Origin: Chloroflexota bacterium
GTDB lineage: Bacteria > Chloroflexota > Anaerolineae > UBA4142 > SHND01
Reading direction: 5' to 3'
Length of the DNA: 64,000 nt
Assembly (NCBI GenBank): GCA_004295045.1
Contig: SHND01000025.1
Span: forward strand, 162,372-226,371
Part shown: one piece after another, positions 18,045 through 26,524 of the stretch
How the letters are laid out: every line of letters starts with the position of its first letter
Numbering within the stretch: the stretch's first letter is position 1
Notes under the pieces: model-generated
Seen by the model: only the letters and a program-made list of their open reading frames with translations
Told to the model about the DNA's origin: nothing
Databases searched by the model: none
Position numbers and translations under genes: made by a program

Positions 18045-18413
18045 ATGCTCCGCACCGGCATTGACCTCATTGAAATCTCGCGCATCGCATCCTCCGTCAC
18101 GCACTATGGCGAACGTTTCACGCGGCGCGTCTACACCGCGCATGAACTCGCCTACTGCGCGGGACGCATCCCATCCCTTGCGGCGCGCTTTGCTGCCAAA
18201 GAAGCGGTGAGCAAGCTGCTCGGCGTGGGGATTCAACATCGCGATGGAGTGGATTGGCGCGAGATCGAAATTGTCTCTGCCGAGAACGGCGATCCGAGTT
18301 TGCGATTGTACGGCAAGGCGGAACGGCGCGCGCGCGAATTGGGCTTGCAAGAAATTGCGCTGTCGTTTTCACACACGCACGAACACGCGATCGCGTTTGT
18401 GGTCGCGCAATAG
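18045..18413 (+). CDS. acpS: Holo-[acyl-carrier-protein] synthase
   Basis: 122 residues. Transfers 4'-phosphopantetheine from CoA to the acyl carrier protein. Mg-binding Asp7 (GIDLIEISRI) and the RFAAKEAVSKLLG motif (Lys52, Glu53) are present, as is the C-terminal LSFSHTHEHAIAFV. The start lies three bases after the ugd stop, and a strong terminator follows. Confidence 0.95.
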   Translation: MLRTGIDLIEISRIASSVTHYGERFTRRVYTAHELAYCAGRIPSLAARFAAKEAVSKLLGVGIQHRDGVDWREIEIVSAENGDPSLRLYGKAERRARELGLQEIALSFSHTHEHAIAFVVAQ

Positions 18414-18423
18414 ATCAAAGAAT

Positions 18424-18460
18424 AAAAAATTGGCGGCATACATGCCGCCAATTTTTTTTT
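18424..18460. terminator. Terminator after acpS
   Basis: ATTGGCGGCAT/ATGCCGCCAAT with a two-base centre, flanked by A-run and a nine-T tail. Strong on the plus strand. Confidence 0.92.
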
Positions 18461-18481
18461 GTTGCCACGTCAATTTCAATA

Positions 18482-18508
18482 TTGCTAAAAAGCAAAGTGT
18501 GATAGAAT
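18482..18508 (+). promoter_or_regulatory. Candidate promoter of the CmpX-like gene
   Basis: TTGCTA and TAGAAT separated by 15 bases, right after the acpS terminator. The 5' leader also contains an ATGACCCAGA/TCTGGCGTCAT hairpin at 18532-18556. The short spacer lowers confidence. Confidence 0.4.
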
Positions 18509-18593
18509 CGAATGACGTTCGTTGCTCCTTCATGACCCAGACAGCTCTGGCGTCATAAATCATTCCCTTTTTTCCCATCAAGGAGGAAGTAAT

Positions 18594-20135
18594 ATGGAAA
18601 ACATCGTTAGCACGCTGAGCCAATACATTAGCCCGGCGCTTGCGAGTATCATCGGCGCGGCTCTAGCGCTGCTTGTGGGCTGGATTATTGCCTACATCGT
18701 TTCCCGCGTAGTCAGCGGGATCCTCAAGCGCGTCCAACTGGACAAGCGCGTTGCCGGCGCTCAAGATGTAAAAGAAGGCGCCGGATACCCGGTTGAACGA
18801 TGGATCGGAACGGCGGTCTTTTGGTTCATTTTTCTCTTTTTCGTCGTCGGCGCGCTCGCGTTGCTTGGCTTTACCCGAGTGTCAGAGGCGATCAGTGCGC
18901 CATTGCAGACAATCGTCTCGTGGCTGCCATTACTATTCGCGGCGGGGATTCTCGCCCTCATCGCTCATATAGTTGGCACCGTGTTGCGCCGACTCGTCGT
19001 GGGACTTTTGCAGCGTCGCCAAGTGGATGAAAAGCTCGCTTCGAGCGCCGGTACCCGTTCATCCATCGCCACTCCGCTCGGAGATGCCGTCTACTATCTG
19101 GTCTGGCTGCTGTTCCTGCCTGCCATTCTCGGCGCGTTGGGTATGGAGAGTCTCCTCGTCCCCGTCGTGAACTTGATCAACGAGCTCCTGGGCTTTGTGC
19201 CTTTGCTCGTCTCTGCGGGAATTATCCTGCTCGTGGGCTGGTTCGTGGCGCGCATCGTTCAGCGCATCGTCACAGGCTTTTTGGCGTCGGTTGGAGTGGA
19301 TAGTTTCGCGGAACGCGTCGGGATTGCCAAATACATGGGCGGGATGACCGTCTCGTATCTGCTGGGTTTGATCGTGTTCATCGTGATTCTCATCCCAATC
19401 ATCACCGCCTCGCTGGATGCGTTGGGATTGCAATCGCTCACGGCGCCGCTGACCGCGATGATGACCGAAGTCATCAGCAACCTTCCAAACTATGTCATGG
19501 CGGTGGCGATCCTCATTGTGACCTATGTCGTGGCGCGATGGATTCTCGGCATCCTTGCAGAGATTCTCACAGGGCTCGGCGTCAACTCTATCCCGCGCGT
19601 GCTGGGCTTGAGCGACCGACCAACTATCGGCACGCGCACCGTTGCCCAGTGGATTTGCGAAGTGCTGCTGGTGATTGTGATGCTCCTCGCCGCGGTGCAA
19701 GCCGCTCAGGTGGTGGGATGGACGGCGGTCACGGTCGCCATCGGCGGTCTTGGAACGCAGTTCGTCCAGATTATCTTTGGCTTGATCATCATCGCCGTAG
19801 GCGTCTACCTGGCGAATCTTGCCGCGCAATTTATCAACGGAACGACCGTGCCCAACAAAAGCTTGCTGGCGTTGGTTGCCCGCGTCGCAATCATCGGGTT
19901 TGCAGGCGCGATGGGCTTGACGGCGATGGGCTTTGCAACGCAAATCGTCGTCCTCGCATTCGGTCTCTTCTTTGGCGCGATCGCGATTGCCGTCGCACTC
20001 GCGTTCGGACTCGGCGGACGCGAGACCGCGGGCAAATACTGGCAAGAATGGTCGGACGGAATTCGCAAGCAATCGGCAGAGAAACCTGCGCTTCCATCAG
20101 CGTCGTCCGGCTCCACGGACGCGCCGAAAATGTAA
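18594..20135 (+). CDS. Multi-pass mechanosensitive-channel-like membrane protein (conserved TM helix type)
   Basis: 513 residues with several tandem units, each having a long glycine/alanine-rich helix followed by a short basic segment (for example ALLVGWIIAYIVSRVVSGILKRV). This pattern matches the 'conserved TM helix' repeats seen in CmpX/MscS-related proteins. About eleven membrane helices; hydrophilic C-terminal tail. AAGGAGGAAGTAATATG gives the start at 18594. Probably monocistronic, between two terminators. An osmotic or mechanosensitive role is inference from the family. Confidence 0.82.
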   Translation: MENIVSTLSQYISPALASIIGAALALLVGWIIAYIVSRVVSGILKRVQLDKRVAGAQDVKEGAGYPVERWIGTAVFWFIFLFFVVGALALLGFTRVSEAISAPLQTIVSWLPLLFAAGILALIAHIVGTVLRRLVVGLLQRRQVDEKLASSAGTRSSIATPLGDAVYYLVWLLFLPAILGALGMESLLVPVVNLINELLGFVPLLVSAGIILLVGWFVARIVQRIVTGFLASVGVDSFAERVGIAKYMGGMTVSYLLGLIVFIVILIPIITASLDALGLQSLTAPLTAMMTEVISNLPNYVMAVAILIVTYVVARWILGILAEILTGLGVNSIPRVLGLSDRPTIGTRTVAQWICEVLLVIVMLLAAVQAAQVVGWTAVTVAIGGLGTQFVQIIFGLIIIAVGVYLANLAAQFINGTTVPNKSLLALVARVAIIGFAGAMGLTAMGFATQIVVLAFGLFFGAIAIAVALAFGLGGRETAGKYWQEWSDGIRKQSAEKPALPSASSGSTDAPKM

Positions 20136-20149
20136 TTTCTGTTTCGTGC

Positions 20150-20203
20150 TCGAAAAAAAAGAAACTGCCTGTCATTCGCAATGCGAGTGGCAGGCAGTTT
20201 TAA
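20150..20203. terminator. Bidirectional terminator between convergent genes
   Basis: AAACTGCCTGTCA and TGGCAGGCAGTTT form a stem with one mismatch, preceded by an A-run and followed by TTTT, between the stops at 20135 and 20241. Confidence 0.85.
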
Positions 20204-20240
20204 TTTGCGACTCGTGCCGCAATTTTAAACGCAAGAGCAA

Positions 20241-23201
20241 TTACGCCTTTACGACATTGATCCGCGTCACCCCTGCGCGATCCACAATCACATTGTTCGC
20301 CTCTTGAATCAGTCCCGCCCAATAGTCCACACTCTGTCGGCGATTCAAACGCACGAAACCGACAATCACTGCCGATTGTCCGGGGGCGAGACTGCCGCCC
20401 AAACTCCAGCGATACGGATAGATGTTTGGATCAACGCTTGAGCGTCCATCATAATCCACGCCGATTCGCCACGCGCCGCTGATGGGTGCGAAACCTTTGG
20501 TGAGAAAGTTATCGCCTTCGTTGTACAAAAATCCCGCGTCGGGTCCTTGCGTCGTCAGCGTTTGGGATGAATCGTTTTTTACCGTCACTTTGACCTGGAC
20601 GATTTGCCCTTGCTCCAAACTTGTCGGTGAAAATTGAACGACGGTGATGATGGGTTTGCCCGTTGGCGGTGGAGGCGTGCCAGAACTGACGGTGATGTTC
20701 GTAGCGCCTTGATTGTCTTGCAGCCACGCGACTTGTTCGCGTACCAACCCCGCCCAATATTTTTTCGTGCCAACCTTGTTCAAACGAATCGCGCCATTGA
20801 TCACGCGCGTTTCGCCGGGATTCAGCGCGCTGCCAAAACCCCAGCGATAGGGATGATCAATTCCGGTTCTGCCCTCAAAGTCCACGCCCACGCGAAACGC
20901 GTCGCGCTGTTCGGTGAATCCGTGTGAACGAAAAGATTCGCCCTCGAGATACGTAAAACCGGGATTCGGTCCTTGCGTAGCGAGCGCGACGTTCGTATCG
21001 TTGCGAACCGTGATGCTCACATTCAAGAGCTGTCCTGCCTGAACTGTTTGCGGCGCGAATGAAACTGCGAGAATGGTTGGATTGCCGGTTGGGGGCGGCG
21101 TCGTCGGCTGCTTGACGGTGATGAGTGTTTTGCCGACATTGTCTTGTTTCCACGCGATCTGTTCTTGCACCAACCCCGCCCAATAATTTTTTACTGCTGC
21201 TTTGTTCAAACGAATTTGCCCCGTAATCGTTCGCGTTTCATTCGGCGCGAGCGCGCTGCCAAGCCCCCAGCGGTACGGGTGATCAATTCCGGTACGCCCA
21301 TCAAAATCAATGCCGACGCGATACGCGCCGTTCACTTCGGCATAGCCGCGCGATAAGAATGTTTCGCCTTCGTTGTACACCAGCCCGGGGCTTGGCGCTT
21401 GCGTTGGAATCGTCGCGTTCGTGCCATTGCGAACGGTGATGCTCACATTGAGAACTTGCCCGGTGTCGAGCGTCGTCGGCGTGAGCATGACATTTGTGAT
21501 TTCGGCAATCCCCGTCGGTGGCTGCGGCGCATTTTTTGCGAGCTCTTGGAACATGAACCACGCGGGGCGTTTCGTCCCCACATCGTCCACCATCCCCCAC
21601 GATTCGCCCGCGATGCGCCACGTGAACCAAAATGCTTGCGCGACTTGATTGCGTCCGACATCGTTCATGATCGCAAAGGCGCGGTTCATATAATCGGCAA
21701 CCGCTTGCGGCGGCGGCAGGTTGCCCCAGTCGTAATCGAGCTGCGCGCCGATTTCGGTGATCCACAACGGTTTGCCTGCGATCGCGCGCGCTTGATTGAT
21801 CGAGTTGCGAATTTCGCCAAAGCCCCAATTCGCGGAAGGAAAGCCGTCGGCGCGTTCGGCGTAGATGTGCCAGCCCGCGAAATCGAACGCGTTCGGCGCG
21901 GCGGCGACAACGCGGCGCAGATATTCAAATCCTTCGCCGCAGCAAATGCCCGCCGAGATGACAGGCAAATCGGGATTGACCGCTTTGATTTTGGGATACG
22001 CCGCGCTCAACAACGCCGCGTAATTTTCGGGCAGAATCTGCTGCACGTCAGGTTCGTTCCACACTTCGAGCGCAGAGATTTTGCCGCGATAAAATTGCGC
22101 GACTTTTTGCGCGAGGTTTGATGCTTTGGTGATGTACGCGCTCCAATTCGCGCTGCCGGTCGGCGGAGGAATTTCGCCGAGCGTTTCGGGATTCACCAGC
22201 GCGAGAACTTGCATGTTCGGCTTCGCCTGCTTCACGCGGTCAAGTAACCAATCGAGTTCGGTATTCTGTCCCGTGTTGAAATTTTGATATTGCGCGAACA
22301 ACAACACGCGCACCCACTGTGGTGCGAGGTCGCGCAGTTCGCCTGCGCTGGGAGTGACGGAATCGCGATAGCCGGGATTGAGCGAGAGCGACGGAAAGAG
22401 CGCGGGCGTGGGGACGGTGGACGCGGCTTCAAAAAAGTATGGCTGCTTGTTATTGAAACTGTAGGGCGTAATGTACCAACGTTTCCCGCGATAATCCAAA
22501 TAACCGTAGACTTCTGTATCCACGTCGCGCAAATACGAAATGATTGTATTGGTCGGCAGCGACAGCAGCGCGGTCGTTCCATAAACATGCTTGGTACCCG
22601 TCTGCGGCACAACCATTTTCAAAATACGCGTCGTATTTGCATCCGCCGCCATTTTGACAAAATTGACTGTCGGTCCCGGACAATTCGGGCGATCTACGTT
22701 ATCAATCGCGTAATGCCCGATGAGACTGCGATACGGCACCCACCAAATATCGAACTGTTCCGCGATCCACACGAGCAGTTCATTATTCGCCGCGTACATT
22801 TCGGGCGTCCACGTTTCTTGGTAATACCCTTCGTGTTCGATGCTGATCGTATAGAAATTTGGATTCTGTCCGGGGACAATATCGGGCCACGATGGATTGA
22901 CGCGCACACCGCGCCCGTTTGTCCAATAGCCGCCGTTGGGCTGCGACGCATCCACATTCCAGCGCAAACCATTTGCCCACGCGCCATCGTTCACCGAAAC
23001 GAGTTGCGCGACGCGTGCATCTTTGGCAATCACAAAATGCGCGGAGGAATTGGGATTGAGTTGCGCGTCTTGCAGCCAGCGCACTGCCGCTTCATAGCTG
23101 CCTTCGGCAATGTGGATGACCACCGCGCGGCGTCCCTGATTGCCGGGATAGAGCTTGGGCGTTTCGTGTTTTTCTGCTTGAGGATACCAATCAATAGCCA
23201 T
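20241..23201 (-). CDS. N-acetylmuramoyl-L-alanine amidase / glycoside hydrolase fusion with three C-terminal repeats
   Basis: 986 residues from ATG 23201 (GGAGG lies 11 bases upstream). Domain 1 (about 20-185) is an Amidase_2/PGRP fold with zinc ligands His30 (VIHIAEG), His163 and Cys174 (RPNCPGP). Domain 2 (about 270-565) is a TIM-barrel glycosidase with acid/base Glu383 in WNEPD and nucleophile Glu483 in WITEIGA. Three repeats of about 130 residues follow, each starting with PPTG and containing GQ(L/I)(L/V)xVxxTVxN, YNEGE/YLEGE and HPYRW-x-LG. It could lyse peptidoglycan or another glycan. No signal peptide or anchor is visible, which is odd. It starts one base before the end of the VapC-type gene's stop region, so it may be translationally linked. 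Confidence 0.85.
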   Translation of the reverse strand: MAIDWYPQAEKHETPKLYPGNQGRRAVVIHIAEGSYEAAVRWLQDAQLNPNSSAHFVIAKDARVAQLVSVNDGAWANGLRWNVDASQPNGGYWTNGRGVRVNPSWPDIVPGQNPNFYTISIEHEGYYQETWTPEMYAANNELLVWIAEQFDIWWVPYRSLIGHYAIDNVDRPNCPGPTVNFVKMAADANTTRILKMVVPQTGTKHVYGTTALLSLPTNTIISYLRDVDTEVYGYLDYRGKRWYITPYSFNNKQPYFFEAASTVPTPALFPSLSLNPGYRDSVTPSAGELRDLAPQWVRVLLFAQYQNFNTGQNTELDWLLDRVKQAKPNMQVLALVNPETLGEIPPPTGSANWSAYITKASNLAQKVAQFYRGKISALEVWNEPDVQQILPENYAALLSAAYPKIKAVNPDLPVISAGICCGEGFEYLRRVVAAAPNAFDFAGWHIYAERADGFPSANWGFGEIRNSINQARAIAGKPLWITEIGAQLDYDWGNLPPPQAVADYMNRAFAIMNDVGRNQVAQAFWFTWRIAGESWGMVDDVGTKRPAWFMFQELAKNAPQPPTGIAEITNVMLTPTTLDTGQVLNVSITVRNGTNATIPTQAPSPGLVYNEGETFLSRGYAEVNGAYRVGIDFDGRTGIDHPYRWGLGSALAPNETRTITGQIRLNKAAVKNYWAGLVQEQIAWKQDNVGKTLITVKQPTTPPPTGNPTILAVSFAPQTVQAGQLLNVSITVRNDTNVALATQGPNPGFTYLEGESFRSHGFTEQRDAFRVGVDFEGRTGIDHPYRWGFGSALNPGETRVINGAIRLNKVGTKKYWAGLVREQVAWLQDNQGATNITVSSGTPPPPTGKPIITVVQFSPTSLEQGQIVQVKVTVKNDSSQTLTTQGPDAGFLYNEGDNFLTKGFAPISGAWRIGVDYDGRSSVDPNIYPYRWSLGGSLAPGQSAVIVGFVRLNRRQSVDYWAGLIQEANNVIVDRAGVTRINVVKA

Positions 23202-23202
23202 G

Positions 23203-23676
23203 TCAAGCGCTGCCTCCGTGGCTCGGATTTTGTTTTTCATCGAATTTCGGTTTCAGAAAATGCACAAAGGTTACTTGCGCCGCGCGCGTGCGTTCTGCCA
23301 ATTTCTTGTCGGCGGTCCAAAATTCGGCATTCAAATGTTCCGCGAGCGCGAGATATTGCGCATCATAGGCGACGGTCTGTCGCAAGCGTTCCGCCCAAAC
23401 GAGCGCATGCCGATGATAAAAGTCAGCGGATGGAATCGTTTTGAATTCGAGCGCCGCCAAATCATCCAGAGATGCTGCGGCGGAAGCAACCTGGACTTGC
23501 TTGATGGCGACGGCTTTGCGTAAACCCGAAACGATTTCGTACCACCACAATTCAGGAACGACAATTTGGTCGCCGCGTGCGCGCCAGTTGAGCAAATGCT
23601 CTTGCGCGCTTGAAGAATAATCCAGATGCAAGACAAATGCCAGACCGATATTGGCATCTATGACGATTGTCGCCAC
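23203..23676 (-). CDS. PIN-domain toxin (VapC-like)
   Basis: About 157 residues from GTG 23676. PIN features: VIDANIGLAF with the first acidic residue, a central Glu (PELWWYEIVSGL), and AYDAQYLALAEHLNAEFWTADKKL with the C-terminal Asp residues. Expected to be a Mg-dependent ribonuclease. Overlaps the end of the ribbon-helix-helix antitoxin gene by 19 bases, the usual layout of a vapBC module. Confidence 0.85.
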   Translation of the reverse strand: MATIVIDANIGLAFVLHLDYSSSAQEHLLNWRARGDQIVVPELWWYEIVSGLRKAVAIKQVQVASAAASLDDLAALEFKTIPSADFYHRHALVWAERLRQTVAYDAQYLALAEHLNAEFWTADKKLAERTRAAQVTFVHFLKPKFDEKQNPSHGGSA

Positions 23677-23942
23677 ACGCGCTCCAATTGTTTCTCGCGT
23701 TCTGTGCGCGCTTGGGCGAGCAATGATTTGCCGCGATACGGCTTTTGCGCCTGACGGCGACGCGCCAAACGTTCCAGCGCCGCCTCCCATTCCGTCTGTT
23801 CCTGCGCGCGCTGCTCCAAGCCGCGTTCAATTAACTCGCGCATCAACCCGGAAATACTTTTGCCTTCGCGCCGCGCCAGCCGCGCCAATTTTTTTCGTTG
23901 GTCCGCGCCAATCAAAACTTGGACGCGCTGCAATTCACCCAT
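23658..23942 (-). CDS. Ribbon-helix-helix antitoxin (VapB/CopG-like)
   Basis: 94 residues. MGELQRVQVLIGADQRKKLARLARREGKSISGLMRELIERGL is a typical RHH DNA-binding N-terminus; the basic helical C-terminal part would cover the toxin. GGGAGGAACGCGATG fixes the start. The hairpin just upstream (23961-23996) could also serve as its operator. Partner of the PIN toxin downstream. Confidence 0.82.
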   Translation of the reverse strand: MGELQRVQVLIGADQRKKLARLARREGKSISGLMRELIERGLEQRAQEQTEWEAALERLARRRQAQKPYRGKSLLAQARTEREKQLERVWRQSS

Positions 23943-23955
23943 CGCGTTCCTCCCA

Positions 23956-23996
23956 CAAAAAATAACGCCGTTATCATTAAAGACAACGGCATTATT
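23956..23996 (-). terminator. Terminator of the SDR gene, directly upstream of the antitoxin
   Basis: AATAATGCCGTT/AACGGCGTTATT stem (one mismatch) followed by TTTTTTG on the minus strand, 28 bases after the SDR stop. Its symmetry also makes it a candidate binding site for the RHH antitoxin. Confidence 0.75.
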
Positions 23997-24023
23997 ACAC
24001 ACCACTATACACACTGTCAATGC

Positions 24024-24905
24024 TTAGAGGGTATCTTCACCGCCATCCACGCGCACCGTCGTCCCGTTGATCCATTTCACGCGCGGATCCATCAACGCGA
24101 CGAATGTCGCCGCAATATCTTCGGTCGTTGTCAGACGCTCGCCGGGATTGCGGCGCAGCGCTTCGGATTTAATCACATCCGCGCCGGGAATCATCCGCAT
24201 CGCGGGCGTATCCGTCACACCCGCTTCAAAACAATTCACCAAGATTCCGCGTGGACCGAGTTCGCGCGCGAGTTGACGTGTGTGCGCTTCCAACGCGGCT
24301 TTGGCAGCCGAAACGGGCCCGTAGCCGTACCACGCGCGCCGCGAACCCGCGCTCGTCATGGAGAAAACTTTAGAGCCGCGATCCAATAAACGCACGCGGC
24401 ACAAATCTTGAACCCAATACACCATCGAGTTCGCCATGACATCGAGCGTCATGTCCATTTGTTTGCGCGAGGTTTGTTCTTTTAGATTATCGGAAACGAA
24501 TGGCTGTAACGAACCGAACGCGACGGAATGTAACATCGCTTTGATGGCGCCGTGATGATCCTTGAGCGCGTCGGACAAAATGGTGAGCGCGGCATCGCGA
24601 TTATTTTCGTCTGCCAGATTCAGTCCGCCGAAATCAATGGGCTTGCCGGTCAATGTTTCCGCGATGCCTGCAATGACTTCGAGGCGATTTTCATCGCGCG
24701 CGATATTTTTATTCCAAAATTTCACCTGCGCGCCGGTTGCCGCGATTTCTTGAATCAACTCGTTGATGCGCGGCATCGCGCCCGCGCGGTCGAGATGCAC
24801 GCCAAAAATGTTAAAACCCGCTTCGGCTAATGCTTTGCTGCACGCCGCGCCAAAACCCGATGACGCACCTAGAATGAGAACCCAACCTTTGTCGTGAGAG
24901 GACAT
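24024..24905 (-). CDS. SDR oxidoreductase of enoyl-ACP reductase type
   Basis: 293 residues. N-terminal GASSGFGAA cofactor motif (13-21) and Tyr195-x6-Lys202 (YGPVSAAK), the spacing seen in FabI-type enoyl-ACP reductases rather than the Tyr-x3-Lys of classical SDRs. C-terminal WINGTTVRVDGGEDTL is typical. It may reduce an enoyl-thioester, but divergent family members act on other substrates. TCAAGGAGCAAACATG sets the start at 24905. Confidence 0.82.
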   Translation of the reverse strand: MSSHDKGWVLILGASSGFGAACSKALAEAGFNIFGVHLDRAGAMPRINELIQEIAATGAQVKFWNKNIARDENRLEVIAGIAETLTGKPIDFGGLNLADENNRDAALTILSDALKDHHGAIKAMLHSVAFGSLQPFVSDNLKEQTSRKQMDMTLDVMANSMVYWVQDLCRVRLLDRGSKVFSMTSAGSRRAWYGYGPVSAAKAALEAHTRQLARELGPRGILVNCFEAGVTDTPAMRMIPGADVIKSEALRRNPGERLTTTEDIAATFVALMDPRVKWINGTTVRVDGGEDTL

Positions 24906-24917
24906 GTTTGCTCCTTG

Positions 24918-25000
24918 AGAGAGATACACGAAAACGGGTAGAAAGGAAAACAAGAAACCCACTCTACTTTTTACGTGTCTACTTTTCTACTTGTTTACTT
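24918..25000. repeat. Word palindrome after the PPK2 stop
   Basis: On the minus strand the stop TAA of the downstream PPK2 gene is inside a run of AAGTAAACAAGTAGAAAAG-type words that continues as GTAGACACGTAAAAAGTAGAG, then meets complementary CTTGTTTTCC and CTACCC words before the SDR start. Confidence 0.5.
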
Positions 25001-25702
25001 GATTTCTCTTTCCAATTTTTCAATGATCGTTTCCAAAGTGAACACGCGTCCAAAATTTTTGTCTTCCGCCGGCACGACTGTCCACGGTGCGTTCGGCGGT
25101 GAGGTCTTGAGCAGCATATCATTTACGGCGTCGTGATATGCTTGCGCTTTTTCACGATTGCGCCAATCTTCGTCCGTCAATTTCCACTGTTTATATAACA
25201 CCGCCGCGCGCGCTTGGAAACGGCGCAATTGTTCGTCCGCCGAAATGTGCAGCCAAAACTTGAAAAGGATCGTGCCAAATTCGGTCAACTCGCGTTCGAA
25301 ATCATTGATTTCGCGGTACGCGCGCTGCCATTCATTTTCTTGCGCAAAACCTTCGATGCGTTCCACCAAGACGCGTCCATACCACGAACGGTCAAAAATG
25401 GCGAAATGTCCGGTTGGCGGAAGCCGCCGCCAAAAGCGATAGAGATAGTGATGCGTTTTGTCTTCGCCTTCGGGCGCAGCGATGGGATAGACGATGTAAT
25501 CGCGCGGATCGAGCGACTCGGCAATGCGGCGAATGGTGCCGCCTTTACCCGCCGCGTCCCACCCTTCAAAGACCATCACGACGGGGCGTTCCGAGCGATA
25601 GGTTTCATAGCACAGCGTCCGCAGTTGCTTTTGCAGCGCGTCCATTCTGTCGTGGTACGCCGCATCGTCAAGTGTTTGCGTGAGGTCGGTATTCTCCAGC
25701 AT
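24995..25702 (-). CDS. ppk2: Polyphosphate kinase 2, catalytic-looking member
   Basis: 235 residues. Transfers phosphate between polyphosphate and (di)nucleotides. Walker A GWDAAGKG at 47-54, DRSWYGR at 104-110 (lid/Walker B region) and the conserved FWLHIS segment are intact. ATG 25702 lies inside the 3' end of the preceding paralogue, overlapping by 35 bases; the frame is open further upstream. Spacing of motifs is identical to that in the upstream gene, so the two are halves of a duplicated, PAP-like (polyphosphate:AMP phosphotransferase) architecture encoded separately. Confidence 0.88.
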   Translation of the reverse strand: MLENTDLTQTLDDAAYHDRMDALQKQLRTLCYETYRSERPVVMVFEGWDAAGKGGTIRRIAESLDPRDYIVYPIAAPEGEDKTHHYLYRFWRRLPPTGHFAIFDRSWYGRVLVERIEGFAQENEWQRAYREINDFERELTEFGTILFKFWLHISADEQLRRFQARAAVLYKQWKLTDEDWRNREKAQAYHDAVNDMLLKTSPPNAPWTVVPAEDKNFGRVFTLETIIEKLEREIK

Positions 25703-26474
25703 CTTCAATTTCACTTTCGAGTACTTGTGCGTCGTACTCGCTCGCGGGTTTGAGGTCAATGAGATGACCGCCGACGAAAGGTCTCAAGCGTGCGAGCAGC
25801 GTTTCAAAAACTTGAACATACATTCCGCGCCGATCCATCGCACTGACCAATGTCCACGGCGCATATTCCGCCTGCGTGTAACCAAACATTTCTTCTGCCG
25901 CCAGCGCGTATTCGTCGTATTTGGCGCTTTCCATTTTCGCTTCCGCGCTTACACGCCACGCCGTAGTTTTGCTGTCGAGCAATTTTTTGATGCGCTTTTT
26001 TTGTTCTTTTTCGTCAACGTGCAGCCAAAACTTTTGGATCACCACGCCATCATCGGCGAGCGTACGTTCAAAATCTTGAATGTCGCGGAATGACTCGCGC
26101 CATTCTTGCTTGGAAATATTTTTCGCCACGCGGTCAATCAAGACGCGGCGATACCAACTGCCGTGAAAGATGGCGAACTCGCCGCGCGCAGGAATTTTTA
26201 GCCAAAAGCGATGCAGCCACGGATAGCGCAGTTCGCGCGTGGATGGCGGATTGATCGGATACACACGAAAGCCGCGCGGGTCGAGACGCGCGGTGAGTTC
26301 GGTGATCGCGCGTCCTTTGCCTGCGGTGCCCCATCCTTCAAAGACGACGATGACGGGCGTTTTGCTGTCATGCACGGCGCGCCCCATTTCGTACATTTCA
26401 AACTTGAGGGGTTTCATGCGCGCCCGATATTCTTCTTTATTCAGTTTTCGCGCGAGATCGAGTTGTTCAAGCAT
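25668..26474 (-). CDS. PPK2-family protein with degenerate active site
   Basis: 268 residues, same fold and motif spacing as the downstream PPK2. The Walker A Asp is replaced (GWGTAGKG, 47-54) and the DRSWY motif reads HGSWYRR (104-110), so two residues important for catalysis are changed. It may be a non-catalytic partner, as proposed for the N-terminal half of fused two-domain PPK2 (PAP) proteins, or have altered specificity. Overlap with the next gene implies coupled translation and a possible hetero-oligomer. Confidence 0.82.
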   Translation of the reverse strand: MLEQLDLARKLNKEEYRARMKPLKFEMYEMGRAVHDSKTPVIVVFEGWGTAGKGRAITELTARLDPRGFRVYPINPPSTRELRYPWLHRFWLKIPARGEFAIFHGSWYRRVLIDRVAKNISKQEWRESFRDIQDFERTLADDGVVIQKFWLHVDEKEQKKRIKKLLDSKTTAWRVSAEAKMESAKYDEYALAAEEMFGYTQAEYAPWTLVSAMDRRGMYVQVFETLLARLRPFVGGHLIDLKPASEYDAQVLESEIEDAGEYRPHANT

Positions 26475-26524
26475 GAGTGGGAAACGATAGATCGCAAATT
26501 GCGCGGTAAATAAAATTTCTTTTG

